Shown here one piece after another: positions 8,371-16,676 of a stretch of 64,000 bases of DNA (position 1 is the first letter of the stretch; the number at the start of each line of letters is the position of its first letter). The stretch comes from Sorangium cellulosum So ce56 (GTDB taxonomy: Bacteria > Myxococcota_A > Polyangia > Polyangiales > Polyangiaceae). The stretch covers positions 8,253,001 to 8,317,000 of the forward strand of contig NC_010162.1 in assembly GCF_000067165.1 (NCBI RefSeq). The letters are read 5' to 3'. Both the position numbers and the translations under genes were made by a program. The notes beneath the pieces were generated by a model that was not told the origin of the DNA, searched no databases, and saw only the letters and a list, made by a program, of their open reading frames with translations.

Positions 8371-9804
8371 TCACGCGCTCCGGCGCGCCACGATGGCCTG
8401 AAAGGATCGGCCCCTGAGCTCGTCCGGCGTGAGGCCGGTCCTCTCCGCCGCCTCGCCCTCCGTCATCGCCCCCGCGCCGATCGCGCGCAGGAAGAAGCCC
8501 AGGAGCCCCTGCCCCGTCGCGGCGTCGTCGAACACCGTCCCGGCGACGGTCGCCTGGGCGGCCCGCTCGACGAAGCTCCGCAGCCGCGCGGCGGCCGCAT
8601 CGACGCCCTCCAGGAAGAACGCGTACGTGGCGGCGTAGCGGACCGGCAGCTCCGCGGGGTGGAGGTCCCAGCCCTGGTAGTAGCCGCCCTCGAGCGCGCG
8701 GCGAACCTGACCGTACTTCAGCCGCCACGCGCCCACGACGGCGCGACGGTTCTCCTCGCTCTGCTGCGGCGTGAGCGGCGCGCCGCCGGGGCGCGCGCGG
8801 TGCGGGCCGACGGGCAGGAGGTTGCTCGCGCCGTCGGAGAGCCAGAGCCCCGAGCCGGCCAGCGCGACCTGCATCACGTGCCGCGCGAAGTCGCACGCCG
8901 GGTGGGCGAGGTGCTGATGGGCGGCCGTGATCTCGCAGCTCGCGGTGTAGTCATAGGCCCCGAAGTGCGCCGCCACGCACCGCCCGCGGGCCGCCTCGAC
9001 CAGCCCGGGCAGCGCGATCTCCCCGCGCGGGCCGAGGATCGACGCCGGCGTCTCGACCATCAGCTCGATCCGGATCGAGCCGGCCGGCAGCCGCAGCGCG
9101 CCCTCGAGCGCGTCGAGGGCGTCGGCCAGGGCGGCGACCTGCTCGGGCGCGACCACCTTCGGCAGCGTCACCGCGAAGGCGGGCGGGAGCGCGCCGCCCG
9201 ACGCGGCGACGAGCGCCGAGAAGAAGACGTCGAGCGTCCTCAGGCTCCGCTCGGCGCACCCGTCGCCGAGCGGCTTGATCCTGATCCCGAGGAACGGAGG
9301 CAGGCTGCGCGCCGCCATGCCGAGGGCGACCTCGCGCGCGGCGGCGGCGGCGTGCGCGTCCTCCTCGTTTCCGGGGCGCACGCCGTAACCGTCCTCGAAA
9401 TCGATGCGCAGGTCCTCCACGGGCTCGCGGCGGAGCTTGTCGAGCACGCGCGCGTGCACCGCGTGCGCGAGCCGCGCAGCCCCGGAGGCGCCCTCGGCCG
9501 CGCCTCCGCCCGCCTCGATCGCGGCCGCGAGCGCGAGGGCGTCGGCGCGCCCCTCCGGGAGCCCCTCGGCCCCAGGCAGGCCGATCGCCCGCGCGAAGGC
9601 GGCGAAGTCGGGCGCGTGCTCCTCGACGGCGCGGAGAGCCACCGCCCCGAGCTTCCGGGCCGTGTCGGCCTTGAACAGGTGGGCGCCGCCGTAGACGGTG
9701 TGGACCGGCTGGCGCGCGCCCGTGTGGTCGAAGACAGAACGCCCGCTGCGGAGGCGCGAGAGCGCGCCGCGCAGGGCTTCGGAGGAGAGGCTCGTCTGGA
9801 ACAT
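8371..9804 (-). CDS. CitE/HpcH-like lyase superfamily protein (DUF6986-type)
   Basis: The 477-residue protein looks like a TIM-barrel member of the citrate-lyase-beta/malate-synthase-like superfamily. Visible landmarks are a YGGAHLFKADTARK segment (38-51), the acidic metal-site motif DFEDGYG (135-141), a KPLGDGCAERS stretch, IELMVETPASILG with the expected glutamate, and AHFGAYDYT. Relatives are sometimes annotated DUF6986 or 'phosphoenolpyruvate kinase' and occur near ureide genes in actinobacteria; this assignment is from memory and moderate in confidence. Position directly upstream of uraH suggests that it acts on a product of ureide breakdown, most simply glyoxylate, but this is inference. 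It is divergently oriented from the PhoD-like gene, with 173 bases between starts. Confidence 0.65.
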   Translation of the reverse strand: MFQTSLSSEALRGALSRLRSGRSVFDHTGARQPVHTVYGGAHLFKADTARKLGAVALRAVEEHAPDFAAFARAIGLPGAEGLPEGRADALALAAAIEAGGGAAEGASGAARLAHAVHARVLDKLRREPVEDLRIDFEDGYGVRPGNEEDAHAAAAAREVALGMAARSLPPFLGIRIKPLGDGCAERSLRTLDVFFSALVAASGGALPPAFAVTLPKVVAPEQVAALADALDALEGALRLPAGSIRIELMVETPASILGPRGEIALPGLVEAARGRCVAAHFGAYDYTASCEITAAHQHLAHPACDFARHVMQVALAGSGLWLSDGASNLLPVGPHRARPGGAPLTPQQSEENRRAVVGAWRLKYGQVRRALEGGYYQGWDLHPAELPVRYAATYAFFLEGVDAAAARLRSFVERAAQATVAGTVFDDAATGQGLLGFFLRAIGAGAMTEGEAAERTGLTPDELRGRSFQAIVARRSA

Positions 9805-9977
9805 GGTGTGCCTTCAGCGGGTAGGGCGCACACGAGATGCCGCCTGACTCGGCACGTCAAGTGGCGCTCGCGCGCCTCGCGAGGAGGCGCCATGCTGCGA
9901 CCCGCGCCGCTCGAGCGAGCGCGAGGAGCGCCGCGCGCAGCGCTCGGGGTGTATCCGTCGTTGGAGGACTTGAATCG

Positions 9978-12233
9978 ATGATGAGACGCCGAGACTTTCT
10001 TCGCGCCACCCTGGTGACCGCTGGTGCGGTGGTCGTGCCGACTGCCTGCTCCGATGATGGTGAAGCCACCGGCGCATGCGACGTGCACGAGGATGACGCG
10101 TTCTTCCCGCAGTCGGTGGCCTCCGGCGATCCGCGGCACGATAGCGTCGTGCTGTGGACCCGGCTCATCGATAGCAAGCAGCCGCAGTCGGATCTCAACC
10201 TGGCGCTCGTGGTCGCGCTCGACGAGGGGTTCACGCAGCTCGTGGTGCTCACACCGAGCTCCGACAACGTGGCCACGGCGGGATCGGGCAGCACGCAGCT
10301 CCGCGTGACCGCCCGGGCGGAGTCCGATCACTGCGTCAAGGTCAAGGTGAACGGCCTGAGCCCCGGCACCACGTACTATTACCGCTTCTACTACATGACA
10401 GGAGAAGGCTGCGTCAGCTCGCGCGTCGGGCGGACGCGGACGGCGCCCGCGCCGGACGCGGACGTGCCGGTGCGCTTCGCCTTCGTGTCCGGCCAGGACT
10501 ACATCGGTCGTTACTACAACGCTTATGTGGCCCTGGCGAAAGAGGAGCTCGACTTCGTCGTCCACCTCGGGGGCTACATCTACGAGACGACCGGGAACCC
10601 GAGCCTCCAGGCGCCCCCGGGGCAGCGCGGCATCTCCTTCTCCGACGTGGACGGCGCCATCGCCTTCCAGCCGGCGGAGGGCGCGGCCTACCACGCCGCC
10701 AAGTCGCTGAGCAATTACCGGGAGCTCTACAAGGCGTACCGGTCCGACCGGGCGCTGCAGAGGGTCCACGAGCTCTTTCCCATGATCGCTGTCTGGGGCG
10801 ATCACGAGTTCTCCGACGATTGTCACGGCGCGACGGCGACCTACCTGGACGGCCGAGAGCCGGAGACGGACGAGTACCGGCGCAAGGCGGCGAACCAGGC
10901 CTGGTTCGAGTACATGCCGGCCGAATATCCGAATGATCCGAAGGGCGACGAGTTCCGCTACGACAGCGCGGTCGAGTACCCGGACGACATCACCATCTAC
11001 CGGGACTTCCCGTTCGGGAAGCACGTCCACCTCGTGATGACGGATCTCCGCTCCTACCGCGCGGATCACCTGATCCCGGAGGACGCCTTCCCGGGGAAGG
11101 TCATCGTTCAGCAGCTGGAGCTCCTGGAGCTCGGGGAGAGCTCGACCAGCTTGCTGCCCTATACGAGCCGCTACATCCCGGACATCAACGGCGACAACTG
11201 GGATACCTACGAGACGGCGCTGGAGGATGCTGCGGACCTGTTCGACTTCGACCCGCTCCTCGGGTTCGCTCAGAACGAGTCGCCGCGCCCCATCAGCGCC
11301 AGCGTCGTCAACGAGATCGTCGCGAAGCTGAACGAGCAGAGGCCAGAGGCCGAGCCGGTGCCCCTCATCAGCGCAACCGAGATGAGCTTCATGGACGTCG
11401 GGTTCGCCTACGCCGATCTCGGAAAGACGGACTATTACAGCGCATTCGGGTCGCGTTACCTCGTCGTCAAGGAATCCTTCGACCCGATCTCGAGGCTCGC
11501 TGTCGAGGCCGACGCGACGCGCGGGGTCGTCATGGGAGACGCGCAGAGAGCGTGGTTCAAGAAGACGATGGAGGAGTCCCGGAGCACCTGGAAGATATGG
11601 GGGAATGAATACCCCCTTTCACAGCTCGTCCTCGCCCACACCACAGAGCCCGCCGAGCCCGAGCAGGAGCCGCTCACCCGGCACTTCTACCTGAGCTGTG
11701 ACGGCTGGGACGGCTTCCGCAAGGAACGGGACGAGCTCATCGAGATGCTCGCCACGGTCGAGGGCAACGTGGTGTCGATCACCGGCGATCTCGGCGCCTT
11801 CCTCGCAGGGACGGCCGCTGTGGAGGGCGCCACGGCCAAGATCGTGGAGTTCGGCGGCGCCGCGATCTCGTCGGCCACGTGCCGCTCGGTGCTGACGAAG
11901 CAGCTGGCGAGCCATCCGACGCTGAAAGACGTCCTGGAGGCGGAGGACATCGACATCGACGACAGCATGCAGAAGGCCAATCCGTACCTTGCCTTCAGCA
12001 ACGCCGCGAGCAACGGGTTCTGTATCGTCGAGGCGAACGCCGACGAGCTCGTCGTGAGCATGCACATGATCCCCGAAGGAGCGCTCGCCGCTCCCCTGTA
12101 CGACGAGGCCGGCGCGGCGGCGCTCGACGAACAGATCACGATCGCGCGGTACAAGACGAGGGCGGCCGAGTCCGAGCTGTACTGGGAGGACGGGGGCACC
12201 TGGAAGCAGTGGATCCCGGACACCGCGAGCTAG
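9978..12233 (+). CDS. PhoD-like phosphatase fold, metal ligands replaced (probable pseudoenzyme)
   Basis: The 751-residue product starts with a twin-arginine signal (RRRDFLRATLVTAGAVV) ending in PTAC, so it is exported folded and may be lipidated. The body matches the PhoD alkaline phosphatase/phospholipase D family in order: FPQSVASGDPRHDSVVLWTR, RFAFVSGQDY, VVHLGGYIYE, WGDHEFSDDCHG, WGNEYPLSQL and TGDLGAF. The expected residues are Cys in FxSCQ, Asp in LGDYIYE, Asp in WDDHE and His in the GDxH motif. Here they are Gly172, Gly199, Gly274 and Gly606. All four belong to the metal site, so activity is very doubtful. A GGAGGA ribosome site precedes tandem ATGs at 9978 and 9981. Confidence 0.85.
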   Translation: MMRRRDFLRATLVTAGAVVVPTACSDDGEATGACDVHEDDAFFPQSVASGDPRHDSVVLWTRLIDSKQPQSDLNLALVVALDEGFTQLVVLTPSSDNVATAGSGSTQLRVTARAESDHCVKVKVNGLSPGTTYYYRFYYMTGEGCVSSRVGRTRTAPAPDADVPVRFAFVSGQDYIGRYYNAYVALAKEELDFVVHLGGYIYETTGNPSLQAPPGQRGISFSDVDGAIAFQPAEGAAYHAAKSLSNYRELYKAYRSDRALQRVHELFPMIAVWGDHEFSDDCHGATATYLDGREPETDEYRRKAANQAWFEYMPAEYPNDPKGDEFRYDSAVEYPDDITIYRDFPFGKHVHLVMTDLRSYRADHLIPEDAFPGKVIVQQLELLELGESSTSLLPYTSRYIPDINGDNWDTYETALEDAADLFDFDPLLGFAQNESPRPISASVVNEIVAKLNEQRPEAEPVPLISATEMSFMDVGFAYADLGKTDYYSAFGSRYLVVKESFDPISRLAVEADATRGVVMGDAQRAWFKKTMEESRSTWKIWGNEYPLSQLVLAHTTEPAEPEQEPLTRHFYLSCDGWDGFRKERDELIEMLATVEGNVVSITGDLGAFLAGTAAVEGATAKIVEFGGAAISSATCRSVLTKQLASHPTLKDVLEAEDIDIDDSMQKANPYLAFSNAASNGFCIVEANADELVVSMHMIPEGALAAPLYDEAGAAALDEQITIARYKTRAAESELYWEDGGTWKQWIPDTAS

Positions 12234-12324
12234 GGCGCAGGATCCCATCGGCCGTGCTGGGCGGTCGGCGCTGCCGGCCAGCTCGGACGTCGGCACACGG
12301 CGCTGGGCACGAGCGACGGCGGCG

Positions 12325-13590
12325 CTAGCGCGCCAGCATCACCACGGTGCCGTCACGGCAGGCGATCGCCATCCGCTCCTCGCCGGCAGGGATGACGGCG
12401 ACCGGCGCGGAGCAGACGCGCTCGGCCGCGATGGAGACATTGCCGTCCGCCTCGACGACGCCGGCGCGTCCGCCCGCGCGCACGAAGCCGACGCGGCCGG
12501 TGCGATCGATCACCACCGGCGGGCTCGGCTTCGCGTCCACCGGGCCGAAGAAGCCGGAGAGCCCGCCGTCTGCGGGTGGGGACCCCGGAGGCCTGTCGAT
12601 CGCGACCCGGAACGCCAGGTCGCCCGACGCGTTGACCCCGAGGAGCAGCCCGGTCGTCGACAGGACCACGGCCAGGCCCCCGGCGCCGATGGCGGGCGGC
12701 CCGTCGAGCGCGCTGAAGGCCGCGCCGGCGCGGACCCCGGCGGTCCCTGTCGGCAGATCCAGCGCGACCAGGCGGCGGGCGTCGACGACCGCGAGCAGCG
12801 TGCGGGCGTCGGCGAGGGCAGCGCCGCGGCGAGGCACACCGCCGAGAGAGCCGAGCCGCCTCGGCGCGCCGGGCGGACGCCAGGTCAGCACCGCGCCCGA
12901 CTCGGTGGTCACGAGCGTGCCTTCAGGGCCCGCGAGCAAGGCGCCCGTCGCGCGATCCGCGATCTCGGCGCGGGCGCGCACGGTCCCGTCCGCGGCGAGC
13001 TCGACAAGGGAGCGCCCCAGGGCCGCCACGAGCCCGCCGTCGTCGAGCGCGAGGGGCGTCACGTCGGCGTCGCGCCCCCGGAGGCCGAGGGGGACGGCGA
13101 AGCGCACGCTCCCCGCAGGCGTGAGCCCGACGGCGACGCCGGACGAGGTGATCAGCGCGAGGGTGCCGTCGCTCGTGAGCACGGCGGGCGCGAGCGGCGC
13201 GCTGTCGCCGATGCGCACGCGCCAGCGCTCCCGGCCGTCCGCGCCGAGCTTGACGACCTCGGGGACCGTCAGCGTGAGGAGGAGATCGCCCGCGGCGTCC
13301 GCGAGCGGCGCGGCGTCGATCCCGCCGCGGAGCTGCTTTCGCCACGCCTCGCGCGCCGGGAAGGGCAGCCGCGCGGCGGAGCGGCCCGTGCGGCGCGCGT
13401 CGAGCCGCTCGCTCGGGGCGAAGCCGCGGGGCGCGCCGACCACGATCGTGTGCGGCCGGCTCGTGTCGACCGCGTCGGCGAAGGCGAGCGGCGCCGCGGC
13501 GGAGAGCAGGAGCGCGGCAGCGGCGAGGCCGGCCGTCCGGGCGCGACGCGGCCTTCGCGGGCCGGGCGCCGTGGCGCGCGCGGCGCTCAT
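12325..13590 (-). CDS. Exported PQQ-like beta-propeller protein
   Basis: The 421-residue protein has a long Arg-rich n-region, a hydrophobic signal (TAGLAAAALLLSAAAPLAFA, cleavage after AFA), then repeated blades of the PQQ/YVTN-like type: short strands such as LLTLTVPEVVKLGADGRERW, LVELAADGTVRARAEI and LVALDLPTGTAG alternate with Gly/Ala turns. Such propellers usually bind proteins or carry no cofactor; no quinoprotein catalytic residues were recognised. The start ATG at 13590 overlaps the stop of the zinc-ribbon gene (ATGA), so the two proteins are probably made together. The propeller may be the periplasmic partner of that membrane protein. Function is unknown. Confidence 0.75.
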   Translation of the reverse strand: MSAARATAPGPRRPRRARTAGLAAAALLLSAAAPLAFADAVDTSRPHTIVVGAPRGFAPSERLDARRTGRSAARLPFPAREAWRKQLRGGIDAAPLADAAGDLLLTLTVPEVVKLGADGRERWRVRIGDSAPLAPAVLTSDGTLALITSSGVAVGLTPAGSVRFAVPLGLRGRDADVTPLALDDGGLVAALGRSLVELAADGTVRARAEIADRATGALLAGPEGTLVTTESGAVLTWRPPGAPRRLGSLGGVPRRGAALADARTLLAVVDARRLVALDLPTGTAGVRAGAAFSALDGPPAIGAGGLAVVLSTTGLLLGVNASGDLAFRVAIDRPPGSPPADGGLSGFFGPVDAKPSPPVVIDRTGRVGFVRAGGRAGVVEADGNVSIAAERVCSAPVAVIPAGEERMAIACRDGTVVMLAR

Positions 13591-15671
13591 CGGCCGCCCT
13601 TCACGGTGAACTCGACCTGCACCTCGGGGATCTCGGCGCCGCCCGGCGCGACGAACGGCGGCGCGACGCTGCCGTAGGCGGTGAGGATGTCCCCGCGCTG
13701 GGCAGGGTTGTCGGCGCCATGGACGAGGCGGACCTTGCACGCCTCCGGAGAGCGCGGCGCGGCGCCCGCGCTCGCGGCGGCCGCGCCGCCCTCCTTGCAG
13801 CCGGACGCGGGCGGGATCGAGAGCAGGATCAGCGTCGCGTATCCCTGCCGGCGCACCTCGAGGACCTCGCCGGTCAGCGCGATCGGCTTGCCGATGGAGT
13901 CCTTCCCGCCGGCGGCGAGCTCGGCGTACCCGATCGGGCCGCGGCCGGCGAACTCCTTCGCGGCGGTGTCGAGCCGGTCGACGCGGCGCACCGCGAGCTT
14001 CGCGATGCGCGGCGCCATCCCCTGCATCTTCGCGCGCACCTCGAACTGGGTCGCGCCCACGGACGAGACGTTCATCACGTGCGCGAAGGTGCCGTCGGGG
14101 CGAACCGCGATCGGGTGCGCGCCGGCGAAGATCTGCGCGCCGCGGGCCGTGCGCCCGGCGAGCACGAAGCTCTCCTTGTCGATGACGACGCTCGGGCCGG
14201 GCGACTCGACGGTGAGCGGGACGATGCCGACCGCGACGCTCACCATGCCCTGCTCGCGCGGGCCGTCGGGCGGCGTGACGGTGTACGGCACCTGCCGGCT
14301 CAGCGTCTTCGTCTCGTCCGAGGGCCCCGCGACCGCGTCGGTGACGTCGATCGACTCGATGGCCCGGCCGCTCGTCAGCGCGACCTCCTTGCCGTCGAGG
14401 GTCACCTGCGTGCCCTTGCTCGCCTCGACCACGACCTGGATCGAGGGCCGCTCTCCTTGCAGCGTGCCGAGGTCGGGCCGGATCCGGTAGGCGACGTGGA
14501 TGGAGACGCCGACCGTCTCGTCGCGCCCGCTGCCGGGGCGGTCGATGGCGACCTTCATCCGGTTTTCGCCGACGGAGAGCGGGCTCGCGAGCGGGATCTG
14601 CGCGACGCGGCCGGCGGTGGTCGCGCGCCCCTCGCCGATGGAGACCGCGGTGCCGTCAGGACAGCTTTCGCACCGGAGCTCGATGACCTCGCGGCCGCCG
14701 GCGTCGGCGCGGGCGCGCGCGGTCACCGGGGGCGCGCTCGGCCAGAGGAGCGCGAACAGGACCGCGCCGAGGGCGAGCACGCCGCCCGCGACGACGACGG
14801 CGACGGCCCGGCGCGACGTGCGCGGGCGCCTCTCGCCCTTCGGCGGCGGGAGCCGCTGCTTCAGGCGATGGGGGCGCATGAGCGCCGGGTTCTGCAGCGG
14901 AGGGGCGCGGAAGCGCGCCGGCGCGATCGTGGCGCCGAGCTCTCCGGCCGGCTGGTAGCGCGCGTCGAGCTCGGGGTCGGGCTCGGGGTCGGCCGGGGCG
15001 CCGGGCGCGAGCGGCGCGATGCCCGGCCGGGCGACGCCGACCAGCGTCCGCGACACGGCGGGCAGCGGCACCGGAGCGCGCGGCGCCGCGAGGCCCGGGG
15101 CGATCGGCACGGTGTGGTCGAGGCGCAGCTCTCCCGGCGCTGCATGGAGCGGCGCGGCCGGCGCGGCGCGGAGCGGCGCGGCCGGCGCGGCCGGCGCGAC
15201 CGGCGCGGCCGGCGCGGCCGGCGCGGCCGGCGCGGCGTGGAGCGGTGAGCCCGACGCCGCATGGAGCGGCGCGGCCGGCGCGGCGTGCGCGTCCAGGCGC
15301 GCTCCCGGGGCCACGGAAGCCGGAGTCCCGACGACGAGCGTGCCCCCGGCCAGGCGCGGATCGGCCTGCGCCGGCGCCGGCGCCGCCCCGAAGATCGCGG
15401 CGGGCATGCCGACGATCGTGCGCGAGGCGGCGGCCGGCCCGCCGGCCATGGGCGGCAGCGCGGCCTGGCCGGGGCCCGCGCCGCCCGGAGCGGCGGGGGC
15501 GGACGGCGTCTGTCGGAGCAGGTCGGGGAGCGTGACGCCGACCATGGTGCGGGCCGCGGGCTTCATGCCGTAGTAGCCGGCCGCTCCGCCCGGCGGCGCG
15601 AGCGCGGCGCCGCAGTGCGGGCACGCGATCGAGCCCTCGGGTACGGGTCTCCCGCAGTGCGGGCAGTGCAT
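13587..15671 (-). CDS. Zinc-ribbon membrane protein with TxVG-repeat linker and PEGA-like C-terminal region
   Basis: The 694-residue protein begins with a two-CxxC zinc ribbon (CPHCGRPVPEGSIACPHCG). A Pro/Ala-rich linker of about 280 residues follows, containing five spaced short motifs of the form TxVG (TMVGV, TIVGM, TLVVG, TLVGV), which in myxobacterial proteins often look like phospho-threonine or docking motifs; that role is a guess. A basic stretch (RLKQRLPPPKGERRPRTSRR) precedes one transmembrane helix (AVAVVVAGGVLALGAVLFALL). The C-terminal 320 residues are beta-rich and probably periplasmic, with PEGA/Ig-like strands (VTLDGKEVAL, VVIDKESFVLAGRT). The gene is followed, with an ATGA overlap, by the beta-propeller gene. 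Homologs with known function are not recalled. Confidence 0.72.
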   Translation of the reverse strand: MHCPHCGRPVPEGSIACPHCGAALAPPGGAAGYYGMKPAARTMVGVTLPDLLRQTPSAPAAPGGAGPGQAALPPMAGGPAAASRTIVGMPAAIFGAAPAPAQADPRLAGGTLVVGTPASVAPGARLDAHAAPAAPLHAASGSPLHAAPAAPAAPAAPVAPAAPAAPLRAAPAAPLHAAPGELRLDHTVPIAPGLAAPRAPVPLPAVSRTLVGVARPGIAPLAPGAPADPEPDPELDARYQPAGELGATIAPARFRAPPLQNPALMRPHRLKQRLPPPKGERRPRTSRRAVAVVVAGGVLALGAVLFALLWPSAPPVTARARADAGGREVIELRCESCPDGTAVSIGEGRATTAGRVAQIPLASPLSVGENRMKVAIDRPGSGRDETVGVSIHVAYRIRPDLGTLQGERPSIQVVVEASKGTQVTLDGKEVALTSGRAIESIDVTDAVAGPSDETKTLSRQVPYTVTPPDGPREQGMVSVAVGIVPLTVESPGPSVVIDKESFVLAGRTARGAQIFAGAHPIAVRPDGTFAHVMNVSSVGATQFEVRAKMQGMAPRIAKLAVRRVDRLDTAAKEFAGRGPIGYAELAAGGKDSIGKPIALTGEVLEVRRQGYATLILLSIPPASGCKEGGAAAASAGAAPRSPEACKVRLVHGADNPAQRGDILTAYGSVAPPFVAPGGAEIPEVQVEFTVKGGR

Positions 15672-15863
15672 GGCGCCATGGTAGCGAGGAACCGCGGCGC
15701 GGTCAGGCTCCGGCCGCTGCGGCCGGCGCGCGGCGCCTCCCCGGCGGCCGGAAATGCCGGTAAAATGTGCGAGAGGCGCGCGAGGACGCCCCCCCCCGGC
15801 GCCGCAGCGGGCGCACAGCGCAACAGTTGGCCCTGGCGTGGCAGGTAGGCTAACGCGGGACGT

Positions 15864-16676
15864 ATGCTCGCGAAGCGCATCATCCCGTGCCTCGACGTCA
15901 AGGACGGCCGCGTCGTGAAGGGCGTCCGCTTTGTGGGGCTGCGGGACGCCGGTGATCCGGTCGAGGCCGCCCGCCGTTACGACGCCGAGGGCGCGGACGA
16001 GATCACGTTCCTCGACATCACCGCGTCGCACGAGAAGCGCGGCATCATCCTCGACGTCGTGGCGCGCACGGCGGAGGTGCTGTTCACGCCGCTGACGGTG
16101 GGAGGCGGCGTCAAGTCCGAGCAGGACATCAAGGCGCTCCTCGACGCGGGGGCGGACAAGGTCGCGATCAACACGGCCGCCGTCAACGATCCCGACCTCG
16201 TGCGGCGCGCCGCGGACCGCTGGGGTGCGCAGGCGATCGTCGTGGCGATCGACGCGCGCCGGATCGCGGATCCCTCGCGCGTCGCCTGGACGGTGGTGAC
16301 CCACGGCGGCCGCCGGGACACGGGGCGCGACGCGGTCGCGTGGGCGGAGGAGATCGCGCGGGCGGGCGCGGGCGAGCTGCTCGTCACGAGCATGGACCGC
16401 GACGGCACGCGAGACGGCTACGACCTCCTGCTGACCGCCGCCATCGCGCGGGCCGTGCCGGTCCCGGTGATCGCCTCGGGCGGCGTCGGGACGCTGGATC
16501 ACCTGCGCGCCGGCCTCGTCGAGGGCGGCGCCGACGCCGCGCTCGCCGCGTCGATCTTCCACGACGCCGAGTACACCATCGGCGAAGCGAAGGCGTACCT
16601 CGAGGCGGCGGGGGTGCCGGTCAGGCCGGCGCGCGCGGGCGGGCCGGGCGACGCGGCGAGCCGGGGGCGCTCGTGA
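15864..16676 (+). CDS. hisF: Imidazole glycerol phosphate synthase cyclase subunit
   Basis: HisF closes the imidazole ring in histidine biosynthesis, using ammonia delivered by the glutaminase HisH and releasing imidazole glycerol phosphate and AICAR. The 270-residue (beta/alpha)8 barrel has the two catalytic aspartates D11 (IIPCLDVKDG) and D130 (VVAIDARR), the phosphate-binding loops TVGGGVKS and ASGGVG, and the conserved SMDRDGT. The last 20 residues (Arg/Ala/Gly-rich) extend beyond a typical HisF. No other his gene is nearby, so the his genes are dispersed. The stop TGA overlaps the GTG start of the next gene (GTGA), linking it in translation to an apparently unrelated membrane protein. 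Confidence 0.96.
   Translation: MLAKRIIPCLDVKDGRVVKGVRFVGLRDAGDPVEAARRYDAEGADEITFLDITASHEKRGIILDVVARTAEVLFTPLTVGGGVKSEQDIKALLDAGADKVAINTAAVNDPDLVRRAADRWGAQAIVVAIDARRIADPSRVAWTVVTHGGRRDTGRDAVAWAEEIARAGAGELLVTSMDRDGTRDGYDLLLTAAIARAVPVPVIASGGVGTLDHLRAGLVEGGADAALAASIFHDAEYTIGEAKAYLEAAGVPVRPARAGGPGDAASRGRS

Noticed and set aside
15789..15797. Run of nine C upstream of hisF as a phase-variation tract
   Set aside because: It is outside coding sequence and not within a recognisable promoter; a similar C run near 33711 is coding. No evidence of variability.
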